A stretch of 64,000 bases of DNA from an uncultured Chloroflexales bacterium. Its GTDB lineage: Bacteria; Chloroflexota; Chloroflexia; Chloroflexales; Chloroflexaceae. The notes beneath the pieces were generated by a model. That model searched no databases and was not told where the DNA came from. It saw only the letters and a program-made list of their open reading frames with translations. Numbering within the stretch: position 1 is the stretch's first letter; every line of letters starts with the position of its first letter. This document shows positions 39,608-47,710 of this stretch, piece after piece. The stretch is taken from positions 124,001 to 188,000 of the forward strand of contig CALGUG010000008.1 of assembly GCA_937902315.1 (NCBI GenBank), read 5' to 3'. The position numbers and the translations under genes are program-made.

Positions 39608-41152
39608 ATGCGTTATAGCCTATCCCGTAAACTGTTCGTTGCCATTACCATAGTCAGTTTCCTGGCTCTTGGTACACTTCTTCTTCTGCCTTCGATGAGC
39701 TATGCCGCAGTTAGCGCGCAAGCATCAACCTATTTCGTGAGTCCTAATGGAAGTGATAGCAATGATGGGCGTTCGGAAGGCAGCGCATTGAAGACTATTC
39801 AAAAGGCTTTAAATCTAGCCCAACCTGGCGATACAGTTCGTTTGCTGCCTGGCACCTACAATCAAGACATCGTTTCGGTTCGTAACGGCACTTCGTCGGC
39901 CCCGATTACCATCACTGGGCCTGCCAATGCGATTGTAAAGGGTGGCAGTAACGGTCGTATCGTGCAAGTGCATCACGACTACTTGATTTTCGACGGGTTT
40001 ACCATCGATGGACAAAATGGCTCGACCTACCGTGGTCGTTTGATCTATGTACTGGGCACAGAGCCGCGCGATGGTGTAACCGGTCTAAAAATCCGCAATA
40101 TGAAGCTGACTAACGCTGGTGGAGAATGTGTGCGCTTGCGCTACTTCGTTCAGCAGAGCGAGATCAGCAATAACACCATCGGCCCGTGTGGGCGCGATGA
40201 CTACCCCAACGGCAACTGGGCCGGTGGCGGTAAAAACGGCGAGGGTATTTATATCGGCACGGCGCCTGAACAGCGCGGTGACGGCAAAAACCCGACCACT
40301 GACCCCGATCAGTCGAACGACAACTGGATCCATCACAACACCTTCGACACCCAAGGCAACGAGTGTGTCGATATTAAAGAGGGTGCCAGTGGTAATATTG
40401 TCGAATACAACAGCTGTACGGGTCAAAAAGACGAGAATTCGGCCGGTTTCGACTCGCGCGGTAACGGCAATATCTTCCGCTACAACGAGAGCTTCAATAA
40501 CCTCGGCTCGGGCATTCGCCTCGGTGGCGATACCAAAAACGACGGTATTTCCAATGACGTTTATGGAAATACGCTGCGCAACAACAAACAAGGTGGTATC
40601 AAGTTCCAAGTTGCGCCCCAAGGTCTCGTCTGTGGCAACATTATGAGTGGCAACGGTGTCGGCGACTCGGTTGGATCGGCAGGCTCTTCTTTCAAGCCAA
40701 GCCAACCATGTCCATCGAACATCCCCGTGCAAGAGAGCGCAACTGCGACCAAGACCGTCCAGTCCAGCCCGACTGCAACCCAGACCACTCAACCCAGTGC
40801 GACTGCAACCAAGACAGCTCAGCCTAGCGCAACTGCGACCAAGCCCGTCCAGCCCAGCGCGACCGCAACCAAGCCTGTCGAAGCTAGCGCGACTGCGACC
40901 AAGACCGTCCAGCCGAACAAGCCCGCTCAGCCGAGTGTCACAAGCACTCCGACGAGCCAGCCCAGCGAGCCGAACGAGCCTGATCCCGAAGATCCGCCTT
41001 TGACCGAGACGCCAGATGAGGATAATGAGGAGAGCTCACCGACGCTTGAACCGACCGAGCAGCCCGACCAAGAGGACCCAGCTCCAAGCCCGAGCGAACC
41101 AACCGTCCCTCAGCAAAAGGTCGTGATCTACCTGCCGCACGTCGCGAACTAA
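39608..41152 (+). CDS. Secreted right-handed beta-helix protein (pectate-lyase-like)
   Basis: 514 aa. Signal peptide 1-38 (MRYSLSRKLFVAITIVSFLA, cleavage near AVSAQA). YFVSPNGSDSNDGRSEGSAL opens a DUF1565-type region and GDTVRLLPGTYNQDI begins parallel beta-helix coils with NNTIGP, HHNTFDTQGNECVDIKEG and RYNESFNNLGSGIRLG turns: a polysaccharide lyase/hydrolase or carbohydrate-binding fold. Residues about 375-440 are a Thr/Pro/Ser linker of six 10-residue repeats. The end, QQKVVIYLPHVAN, resembles the short hydrophobic 'YLPxV' C-termini of many Chloroflexota secreted proteins, possibly a sorting signal (inference). SD AAAGGG seven bases before ATG. Confidence 0.85.
   Translation: MRYSLSRKLFVAITIVSFLALGTLLLLPSMSYAAVSAQASTYFVSPNGSDSNDGRSEGSALKTIQKALNLAQPGDTVRLLPGTYNQDIVSVRNGTSSAPITITGPANAIVKGGSNGRIVQVHHDYLIFDGFTIDGQNGSTYRGRLIYVLGTEPRDGVTGLKIRNMKLTNAGGECVRLRYFVQQSEISNNTIGPCGRDDYPNGNWAGGGKNGEGIYIGTAPEQRGDGKNPTTDPDQSNDNWIHHNTFDTQGNECVDIKEGASGNIVEYNSCTGQKDENSAGFDSRGNGNIFRYNESFNNLGSGIRLGGDTKNDGISNDVYGNTLRNNKQGGIKFQVAPQGLVCGNIMSGNGVGDSVGSAGSSFKPSQPCPSNIPVQESATATKTVQSSPTATQTTQPSATATKTAQPSATATKPVQPSATATKPVEASATATKTVQPNKPAQPSVTSTPTSQPSEPNEPDPEDPPLTETPDEDNEESSPTLEPTEQPDQEDPAPSPSEPTVPQQKVVIYLPHVAN
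40736..40915 (+). repeat. 30-bp tandem repeat encoding the Thr/Pro linker
   Basis: Six in-frame units of exactly 30 bp, consensus SATATKTVQP, within the beta-helix gene. Confidence 0.85.
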
Positions 41153-41227
41153 GCTCTGGTAGCAGATCAGTTTCAACAACACTCTTTTGAAGCCCTAAAG
41201 GATCGAAAGAGAGAATAGCTCTTCAAT

Positions 41228-41260
41228 ATGCCGCAAGTTCTTTCAACGAACTTGCGGCAT
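41228..41260. terminator. Hairpin after the beta-helix gene
   Basis: ATGCCGCAAGTTC, loop TTTCAAC, GAACTTGCGGCAT. Perfect 13-bp stem without a U-run, between convergent genes. Confidence 0.6.
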
Positions 41261-41305
41261 TGCGCATGCAGCAGCCAGGTATCAACTCCGTATGATGCCT
41301 TCAAC

Positions 41306-41420
41306 CCTTTGGCGGCCAAGTCCCTTCCTCAAGGTAAGTCTTAACCGCGTCCGCCTATGGCTATCAACAGCACGCCCGTAGCAACAGGCTGCTAGCTGTG
41401 TGTGTTGAAGCCGCCCCCAA
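41306..41420 (-). repeat. Family A repeat, copy 10 (long form)
   Basis: TTTGGCGGCCAAGTCCCTTC, ACCGCGTCCGCCTATGGCTA and GCAACAGGCTGCTAGCTGTG. Confidence 0.8.
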
Positions 41421-41512
41421 ACCTGAGGAGGGATATTGTTTGAAACAGGCCGTTGAGATAAAAACCACGCTGCCGCGAGCCAAAGAGAGCGAACTCGCTC
41501 TCAACAAGTGCA

Positions 41513-42262
41513 TCAACTATCGAAACGCTTGTAGCGATACCAGTAGCGGTAGGCTTCTTGGAAATTGAGCTTCTGGTACAGACGCAAGGCCGATGCGTTA
41601 TCGGCCACCACTTGGAGATAGGCATACTTGCCGCCCCGCTGGCGAGCCCAATCCATCATGCCGTTCAACAATTGACCAGCATAACCCTTGCCACGCCACT
41701 CGGGCGCGGTCAGAATGTTGAACAGCCCGAAGTAGTCGCCCTCGAGCACACCCACTCCACAGGCATAGACCCGCTCATCATCGCGCAACACGAACTGGCG
41801 GCGCTGGCTAACGATTTGGGCCAAGATCGCCTGTTGTTTGCGCTCTTGCTCGATCGACGAGCCGTAAAGCTTGCTATAGAGCTGCATCCACTCATCAAGC
41901 GGCAGATCGCTCTGAAGCCGTAAGCCGTCGCTGGCCTCCCAGCGTACCGTATCGAGCGGGTGGGTCATCACATAGGTCTCGTCCATGCGATCGTAACCGC
42001 GCTCGATCAGCAGCTCTTCCAGACCAGCTGGAGTCGAGAAGGTAGGCAATCGAAAGACCACCATCTGCTTGCGCTCGCGATACAAGCGCTCGCAGAATTC
42101 GATCTTCTGCTCGAGAGGCTGATGCGAGCTGTAGAGCGGCGTTACTGAGTTGGCCCGCTTGGTATACCCGTTTGCAAAGCGAATAACCCAGCCATCTAAG
42201 AGCATTTGTTGAATGGCTGGCCACGAATTTAATGAGGCTTCTTCGAGATTTTGGAGTTGCAT
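41513..42262 (-). CDS. GNAT-family N-acetyltransferase
   Basis: 249 aa from the ATG at 42262 (MQLQNLEEASLNSWPAIQQM); a longer frame upstream overlaps ctaA and has poor coding character. The C-terminal GNAT fold: VYACGVGVLEGDYFGLFNIL, acetyl-CoA loop LTAPEWRGKGYAGQLLNGMM and YLQVVADNASALRLYQKLNF. The N-terminal half is a degenerate GNAT-like domain, as in two-domain members. Substrate unknown. The ribosome site is weak (AAGAAC). Divergent from ctaA with about 90 bp between. Confidence 0.88.
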   Translation of the reverse strand: MQLQNLEEASLNSWPAIQQMLLDGWVIRFANGYTKRANSVTPLYSSHQPLEQKIEFCERLYRERKQMVVFRLPTFSTPAGLEELLIERGYDRMDETYVMTHPLDTVRWEASDGLRLQSDLPLDEWMQLYSKLYGSSIEQERKQQAILAQIVSQRRQFVLRDDERVYACGVGVLEGDYFGLFNILTAPEWRGKGYAGQLLNGMMDWARQRGGKYAYLQVVADNASALRLYQKLNFQEAYRYWYRYKRFDS

Positions 42263-42355
42263 AGCAAAGTTCTTGTCATCTTGCAGAGAAGAAAATTCTG
42301 TGACATAATTCACGGATACGATACCGATGTCATAGAATTGTGGAAGAATATCATA

Positions 42356-43369
42356 ATGCGTCAGCGTCTGCCACTTTTCGGCTGGCTTGTCTTGGCCGTT
42401 AATATAATTGTGATTCTTTGGGGCGCATATGTCCGTGCAACAGGCTCGGGTGCTGGCTGCGGCAGCCATTGGCCCCTCTGTAACGGCGACGTTATTCCTC
42501 GCTCCCCCGTTGAAGAGACCGTTATCGAATTTGTCCACCGTATCACCAGCGGCGTCGCCCTAATGATGGTGGTTGGGCATTTCTTTTGGATACGGCGAGT
42601 CTTTCCCAAAGGGCATCGTACACGCTGGGCGGTCACGGCGTCGCTTATTTTTATGATTATCGAGGCCTTGATCGGTGCTGGCCTTGTACTGTTTGAACTG
42701 GTTGGCAACAATACTTCTCTGACCCGTGCCCTGATTTTGGCCCTTCACTTAATGAACACCTTCCTGTTGCTAGGGTCTATCACACTTGCGGCTTGGTGGT
42801 CTGGCGGCGCGCCTACCATCCATATTCGCGGTCATGGTATGCAGGGCGGTATGATGTTTGTGTGTCTGATAGCGGTTATTCTGCTCGGTATGAGTGGTAC
42901 CATCACTGCTCTGGGCGATACGCTCTTTCCGCACGATAGCTTTACGACTGGTATTTTCCATGACTTCAGACCGGATAGCCATGTGATCGCCCGCGCACGT
43001 TTTGTTCACCCTATGTTGGCCGCTGTTATCGGCATGACGGTTATGTTGACGGCGGCTTATGTGCGTGGTATCAGCAAAGATGCTGGGGTACGACGCTGGA
43101 GCTATATCGTCACTGGAATGGTGCTGTTACAAGGTATGGCTGGCGGTGTAACTATCCTCTTGTTGGCCCCAGTCACCATGCAGATCATTCACCTCTTCTT
43201 GGCCGACAGCCTGTGGATCACCATGGTGATGTTTGCAGCCCACGTTTTGGCGCAGCCGGTTCTCCAAACCCAAGTGTACCCTGCAAGCCAAGCGGTCTTG
43301 GCTGAAACTGCTCCCAAGCGCTTTGCGAAAGAACAGTCGCAGCAGAACAAGCCAGTCGACGCGCTTTGA
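42356..43369 (+). CDS. ctaA: Heme A synthase (COX15/CtaA)
   Basis: Oxidises heme O to heme A for aa3-type cytochrome oxidase; implies aerobic respiration. 337 aa from the ATG at 42356 (GGAAGA seven bases upstream). About eight membrane helices in two four-helix halves. First-half signature GAYVRATGSGAGCGSHWPLC (paired Cys) and EFVHRITSGVALMMVVGHFF; second half FVHPMLAAVIGMTVML and MQIIHLFLADSLWI, giving the four heme-ligand His. No ctaB or cox genes adjoin. Hairpin C7 lies 16 bp after the stop and may terminate it. Confidence 0.95.
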   Translation: MRQRLPLFGWLVLAVNIIVILWGAYVRATGSGAGCGSHWPLCNGDVIPRSPVEETVIEFVHRITSGVALMMVVGHFFWIRRVFPKGHRTRWAVTASLIFMIIEALIGAGLVLFELVGNNTSLTRALILALHLMNTFLLLGSITLAAWWSGGAPTIHIRGHGMQGGMMFVCLIAVILLGMSGTITALGDTLFPHDSFTTGIFHDFRPDSHVIARARFVHPMLAAVIGMTVMLTAAYVRGISKDAGVRRWSYIVTGMVLLQGMAGGVTILLLAPVTMQIIHLFLADSLWITMVMFAAHVLAQPVLQTQVYPASQAVLAETAPKRFAKEQSQQNKPVDAL

Positions 43370-43385
43370 CCCTTAATTATATTTA

Positions 43386-43425
43386 TTGAGTGAGATTTCG
43401 CGCGACAGAGCGAAATCTCACTCAA
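43386..43425. repeat. Family C hairpin, copy 7
   Basis: Perfect 16-bp stem TTGAGTGAGATTTCGC / GCGAAATCTCACTCAA, loop GCGACAGA. Followed by CTTTCTCCCCTCTTTG. Confidence 0.88.
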
Positions 43426-43480
43426 CTTTCTCCCCTCTTTGTTGTTTCCCCACCTTGCCAGCATGCAGGTCTTTGTTTGC
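43426..43480 (-). repeat. Family B fragment next to hairpin C7
   Basis: CTTTGTTGTTTCCCC and CAGCATGCAGGTCTTTG match the distal half of reverse B copies such as 59134-59247. Confidence 0.5.
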
Positions 43481-43636
43481 ATTGCGAATACGAGCAAAGT
43501 TGCAATTAAACTGTACCTCTCTTGTTACGGAATAGTTATCAATAAACCCCTCGTAAACTTGTACAGTACATATGCGGAGCTGCTGAAAAGGCAGATCAGC
43601 TTCGGTATACCTCGTACATCCTAGAAAGGTTTGATA

Positions 43637-44008
43637 ATGGCTTCCCGTCAGGAAGAGATTACCCTTGTGCTTGATCGATTGATAGCAAATGCCGGGGCGG
43701 ATGTCTCTGGCGCTGCAGCAGTTGGTATAGATGGAATAGTCTTGGTATCTCGTATGGGAAGTGATGTGAATGTTGATCGAGTTGGAGCAGTGGCAGCAAC
43801 TATGATTGGCGTGACACATCGTGTTTCTGGCGAATTGCGAATCGGCTTGCCAGAAGAGACTATTATCAAAGCACATGAAGGCCTTTTTATGGTTTTACCA
43901 GCAGGCAATCAGAGCTTGCTAGCTGTGAACTTGCGGTCAGGCGCCAATTTAGGTATGGTTCGCCTCGAAGCGCATGAAGCGGCTGAAGCGATTCGTCATA
44001 CACTTTGA
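43637..44008 (+). CDS. Roadblock/LC7 (MglB-like) protein
   Basis: 123 aa from the ATG at 43637 (AAAGG upstream). Roadblock/LC7 fold: EEITLVLDRLIANAGADVSG, AAVGIDGIVLVSRMGSDVNV, VAATMIGVTHRVSGELRIG, LFMVLPAGNQSLLAVNLRSG. Bacterial roadblock proteins are GTPase-activating or scaffold partners of Ras-like GTPases, and one follows 285 bp downstream. In gliding bacteria such pairs set polarity; here that role is an inference. No membrane segment. Confidence 0.85.
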   Translation: MASRQEEITLVLDRLIANAGADVSGAAAVGIDGIVLVSRMGSDVNVDRVGAVAATMIGVTHRVSGELRIGLPEETIIKAHEGLFMVLPAGNQSLLAVNLRSGANLGMVRLEAHEAAEAIRHTL

Positions 44009-44293
44009 TCGAGTGTGTCCTCTTGTTTAAGCCCTCATATTCTCGACGTCGACTTCCTATACGATAACAGGTTCTCTAGCTCCCTAAGCCGAGCGCTTTG
44101 TGCCTGCTAGGAATATGCCTTGTTTAGTCAATGGTCATGATGGAATACAGCTATCCGGTCAGTCGGCTGTGGAATGTTGGAATATTGTGGGTGTGCCTGC
44201 TAAATGTAGGCGCTTGGTTGCATCTAAAACATAAGGTGTGATGTAATTATATAGATCGTCTCGCATTTGGCGGCTTTTTAGGGAGAAACACCC

Positions 44294-44830
44294 ATGCAGG
44301 CGTTGAAAATCGTTATAACTGGTGCGTATGCAGCAGGAAAGACACATTTTATTCGCACGATAAGCGAAATCGATCCGGTATCTACTGAATATGATGTCAG
44401 TGATCCTACAGAGCGTGAATTGAAGCATGAGACAACGGTAGCACTTGATTTTGGAACCATTTCTATTAATGAAGAGGTTGTGCTGTATCTTTTTGGTACT
44501 CCAGGTCAAGAACGTTTTGATTTCATGTGGGAACATTTGAGCATTGGCTGTCTTGGGTATGTGGTGCTTGTCGATAGCTGTCGTCCAGCTCACTTTGCCG
44601 AGACCCAGCGTTTGATGGAACGTTTTGCTCAGATCACAGATGCGCCCTTTGTTGTGGCTGCTAACAAACAAGATGATCCGGCCTCTTTGCCATTGAGATA
44701 CATTCGCAATCGTCTCCAGCTACCCAATGAGATACCATTGCTACCTTGTGTTGCGACCGATCGCGATAGTGTCAAAGCTGTGTTATTGGCATTGTTAGAG
44801 CATATTGATCAACTGGCTCAACAGGCCTAA
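44294..44830 (+). CDS. Small Ras-like GTPase (MglA/CvnD type)
   Basis: 178 aa. P-loop ITGAYAAGKTHFIRTI (G1), switch region STEYDVSDPTERELKHETTVAL, LFGTPGQERFDFMWEHLS (G3, with the DxxG Asp replaced: the strand reads VLYLFGTPGQ) and VVAANKQDD (G4). The missing G3 Asp and the TPGQ form are characteristic of the conservon-type/YPGQ-like bacterial GTPases paired with roadblock proteins. SD AGGGAG about 10 bases before ATG. Followed by a long AT-rich gap. Confidence 0.88.
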   Translation: MQALKIVITGAYAAGKTHFIRTISEIDPVSTEYDVSDPTERELKHETTVALDFGTISINEEVVLYLFGTPGQERFDFMWEHLSIGCLGYVVLVDSCRPAHFAETQRLMERFAQITDAPFVVAANKQDDPASLPLRYIRNRLQLPNEIPLLPCVATDRDSVKAVLLALLEHIDQLAQQA

Positions 44831-46068
44831 CCTCTGTAGCCCTAACGAAAGAGGCCCATGGAAGCGGATATAAGCCTTATCCGCTTCTATCGATTTGCCC
44901 TTTTTCGGCTTCCTCGTAAATGATAGTGCTTGTGTACGAGCGCTTGGGACTGAGAGTTCGCCTTTTATGACAGCCCACAGCGCTTTGCCTCTCTTGTCTC
45001 CAGTTTGGCATGTTCTCGAACATAGATGGAGATAAAACGCCAAGAAGTTTCCCTCATTTTATTTATCGCTCTTCATTTCTTATAAATTCTGCTTGCTGGT
45101 TGTATGTTTTTGACCTTTGCTCGAGTGGAACATGACTATTGTTGCTTGTGTAAGATTTCACGCAATCGGACGAAATCTCGCACAATCCTTTCTTCGGTTT
45201 TCTTTCGTTTTTAAGTATTGCGAAAGCGTAAGTCGTTAATTATGCTTTGTGTTAGATTGAGAATTCGTTTTGTTTGCATGTTGGCGAAATGAAACTGCTC
45301 TTCGTTATTGTTTTCTTTGTTTCCGATCGATCTTCCATTGAGCACACTGTTGCTACAAACAGCGCTGTGTAAACGAATTTCATGGCAAATTGTAATTTAA
45401 TAAAGAACATAGAAGCGAATATATTAAAATTGCTTGATCTAGACTTGTATTTTGCGGGATCGCTTCTAGCGAAAAGTTAAATAGATCTGGGACGGATTTT
45501 ATATAATGTGATTTTTGAAATAAATATGCTCGCTAGAGCTCGTTTACATTATGATGCTTCGGGAGTTGATATACATATTTGTTATTCTTTTACGAATAAT
45601 TATTTATTGCTTGAGAATAAGCCCTCTTTACTGCTTATTTGTATCCAATTTCTACTTCGTATGGAAGAATATATTTGATGGTATTTTTGTTATTTGAAAA
45701 ATATTGGATTTTGTGTTATGTTTGAATTGATATACGAAGTCTCCTAATATCCCGATATTCCACAAGATTCAATGTTATTATACATATCTAATAATTGTTA
45801 TTTTGATAATTTGTGCAAAATGCACATATATAGGAGTTTCCTCCTATCTTGAGGCTATAAATTCGTGGGTGAATACTCCTAGAGAAATATAGCAAATAAT
45901 GCGATGTGCATAAGAGAAAGAGAGACTATTATATTAAATGCATTCAGTTGCTGGGTTTTCGTTTATTTCTGGCTTTTTCTTAGTTTTTAACAAAATAATC
46001 GCATTATTTGAATTTTTCATAAAATAAAGGGAGGTATTGTTCGTGTTATCTTATAAGGAGGATTTATT
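44831..46068. other. 1.2-kb gene-free, AT-rich tract
   Basis: No frame with coding character on either strand. From about 45250 it becomes strongly AT-rich compared with all neighbours. It contains a decayed family-B copy with hairpin C8 (about 45120-45245), small hairpins TGTGCA-AAA-TGCACA (45812-45826) and ATAGGAG-TTTC-CTCCTAT (45830-45847), and ends in a perfect ribosome site for the next gene. Confidence 0.6.
45147..45186. repeat. Family C hairpin, copy 8 (decayed)
   Basis: TTGTGTAAGATTTC with GAAATCTCGCACAA: 14 positions with one mismatch and one wobble. Surrounded by B-like sequence (GAGTGGAACATGACTATTG before, TTCGGTTTTCTTTCGTTTTT after). Confidence 0.6.
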
Positions 46069-46317
46069 GTGAAGATTAAAATCTCGCGAACGTATTTCGG
46101 CGCACGATCTTTTACGCGTTCTAGCTACGAAATGGGGCAAAATTTCGGACGCGTCCGTTTGATGCCTCAGGAAGCCGCAACTCGCCGCGAGTTGTCGCGA
46201 TGGCATCGACGGGAACGAATGGCAACAAGCTTGATGATGCAGATTGAGGCGGATCGTAGTCTTTCTTCGGATGGTAACGACACCAACGCTGCTTCGGCAG
46301 TATCTATGGAATTCTAG
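46069..46317 (+). CDS. Small basic protein of unknown function (82 aa)
   Basis: 82 aa from GTG 46069, with a textbook AAGGAGG seven bases upstream, one of the strongest ribosome sites in the window. The N-terminal half is basic and Arg-rich (MKIKISRTYFGARSFTRSSY, RELSRWHRRERMAT); the C-terminal half is acidic and Ser/Asn-rich (DRSLSSDGNDTNAASAVSME). No signal peptide or helix for the membrane. Not recognised; the charge pattern would fit an RNA- or DNA-binding or regulatory peptide, but no function is claimed. It follows the AT-rich tract, and a canonical terminator lies 207 bp downstream. Confidence 0.6.
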   Translation: MKIKISRTYFGARSFTRSSYEMGQNFGRVRLMPQEAATRRELSRWHRRERMATSLMMQIEADRSLSSDGNDTNAASAVSMEF

Positions 46318-46523
46318 TGCGGAGGGGACGAGATCGAAGGGCCTAACGGCTCTGAGCTGGCTGATCGAATGACTATTCGAGCGTTACATTGGGCTACCAT
46401 ATTACCCTATCTTGTAGCAGGGACTGGGCGATATGTTTGAAACGAAGATGTTTTCGCTGATGTGTCGTTCTAGCCAACAAGATCTCGAATAACCCTGGTG
46501 AATTTAGTAGAAGTTGTAGAGCG

Positions 46524-46552
46524 AGAGCGAGGTAAAAACCTCGCTCTTTTTG
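46524..46552 (+). terminator. Rho-independent terminator
   Basis: AGAGCGAGGT-AAAA-ACCTCGCTCT followed by TTTTTG. Canonical; ends the transcript of the 46069 gene. The 200 bp between hold only two tiny frames (starting at 46368 and 46433, about 20 codons each), which are not called. Confidence 0.88.
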
Positions 46553-46632
46553 TTGGCTAAAATAACATTGCTTTTGGGGCACTGTTTAGTGCTCTGTTAT
46601 CCTTTTGGAATGATAGCTAATTCGATGACGTT

Positions 46633-46690
46633 TTTTGGCCTTCGGCAGAGTGGAGCTTAACCATCTCTTTCTTCGGTTTTGTTTTCTGCG
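46633..46690 (-). repeat. Family B fragment
   Basis: TTTTGGCCTTCGGCAGAGTG and TCTTTCTTCGGTTTTGTTT; truncated copy directly before the complete B9. Confidence 0.7.
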
Positions 46691-46692
46691 TT

Positions 46693-46816
46693 ATACCAAA
46701 TCCGGTTGATTAGGTTCTCTTTGGCCTTCAGCAGAGCGGAACGTGACTCTTTCCTTTTCCCAGCTTTTCGTTTTTTTTGAGCGAAGAGCATGCACGTCTT
46801 TAAACGGATTTGGTAT
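46693..46816 (-). mobile_element. Family B MITE-like element, copy 9 (complete, 124 bp)
   Basis: Perfect 12-bp ends ATACCAAATCCG and CGGATTTGGTAT. Interior GGCCTTCAGCAGAGCGGAAC, AGCATGCACGTCTTTAAA. No hairpin. A family-A repeat follows within a few bases. Confidence 0.88.
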
Positions 46817-46819
46817 GAT

Positions 46820-46966
46820 CTGAAGTGCGTTGTATGCTTGGTTTTTGAGAGCGGCGTCGCTGCACAGATAGCACACTCTTTTGTTGGGCGGGATGTTGGT
46901 AGCCGAAGGCGGACGCGCCAAGGAGCGCATGGAGGGAAGGGACTAGACCGCCAGAGCGCTAAAGGC
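46820..46966 (+). repeat. Family A repeat, copy 11 (long form)
   Basis: TTGGTTTTTGAGAGCGGCGT, GGGCGGGATGTTGGTAGCCG, AAGGCGGACGCGCCAAGGA, GACCGCCAGAGCGCT. Confidence 0.9.
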
Positions 46967-46989
46967 ATGAAGCGTGAGGAGATAATTGT

Positions 46990-47035
46990 GGGCTACTTAA
47001 ACAAGCTGGCCGACCTGAGCTTGTTTAAGTAGCCC
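46990..47035 (-). terminator. 18-bp perfect-stem hairpin after the DUF983 gene
   Basis: GGGCTACTTAAACAAGCT, 10-base loop, then its exact complement. 35 bp after the DUF983 stop; no U-run on the minus strand. Confidence 0.65.
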
Positions 47036-47069
47036 GTGTTGGGAGTCGATAGGCTCTAAAAGCCTCGGC

Positions 47070-47447
47070 TTAGCGAGCAGGGATCTCTGGGTCGGGGTCG
47101 ACCACCCAGTCAAAGTGCATCCACAAGACGCGCGAATAACGGAAGATCATCGGCACAAAGGGCAGCATACAGAGCGTTGCTAAGCCAATGATGAGCAAGA
47201 GATTCCAGTCGCGTAGGAATTGCCACCAGAGCACGGCGACGGCGAAGCACATAAAGAAGAAGCTGACACCGTAGCTGATATACATCGAGCCGATAAAGTA
47301 GCCATCTTCTCGGCCGAATTGATAGTTACAGGTTGGGCAGCGGTCGTTCATTGCAAATGTGCCCGTAAACACTTGGCCTTCGAGACAACGAGGGCAGCGT
47401 AAATGGGTGATTGCAGAGACACGTGATGGTTTGTTTTCAGTTTTCAT
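47070..47447 (-). CDS. DUF983 zinc-ribbon membrane protein
   Basis: 125 aa. Two CxxC pairs (CPRC and CPTC, about residues 18-21 and 38-41) form a zinc ribbon with the DUF983 hallmark RCPTCNYQFGREDGYFIGSM. Two membrane helices follow: VSFFFMCFAVAVLWWQFL and NLLLIIGLATLCMLPFVPMI, then RVLWMHFDWVVDP. Family function is unknown; in proteobacteria it can lie near cytochrome oxidase genes, and here ctaA is 4 kb away. SD AAGGA seven bases before ATG. Confidence 0.88.
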   Translation of the reverse strand: MKTENKPSRVSAITHLRCPRCLEGQVFTGTFAMNDRCPTCNYQFGREDGYFIGSMYISYGVSFFFMCFAVAVLWWQFLRDWNLLLIIGLATLCMLPFVPMIFRYSRVLWMHFDWVVDPDPEIPAR

Positions 47448-47710
47448 AAGTATTCCTTAAACTGTCACTTCAGAGCCTGAGTAACAGGAGGGTATGAGAA
47501 ACAAGCGCTCAGCTGAGCGCTTTTGTCTTTGTAGCGTTTTGGTAGCCAAAACACTAGAATATTGTCTCTTTCATGGTACTACATTTACCAGATAATGCCA
47601 GCCTTCGAGAGAGCAGTTTTGCTGCTTTTTTATGCGCAGAGGCTCCGTCACGGGTACGGAACCTCTGCTTATACTGATGTGAGTTTTGGATTTTGCTGCT
47701 CGGGGAGAAA

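Larger units (their letters stand above)
41153..41512. other. Intergenic gap with hairpin and repeat A10
   Basis: Between convergent genes. A 13-bp hairpin (41228-41260) and a reverse A10 account for most of it. Confidence 0.7.

Noticed and set aside
44159..44671. 170-codon minus-strand frame opposite the small GTPase
   Set aside because: Mirror of the GTPase gene; no ribosome site or motif.
46368..46492. Two tiny frames (about 23 and 19 codons) between the 82-aa gene and its terminator
   Set aside because: Too short, no ribosome sites, no composition signal; the region is better seen as a 3' untranslated region.
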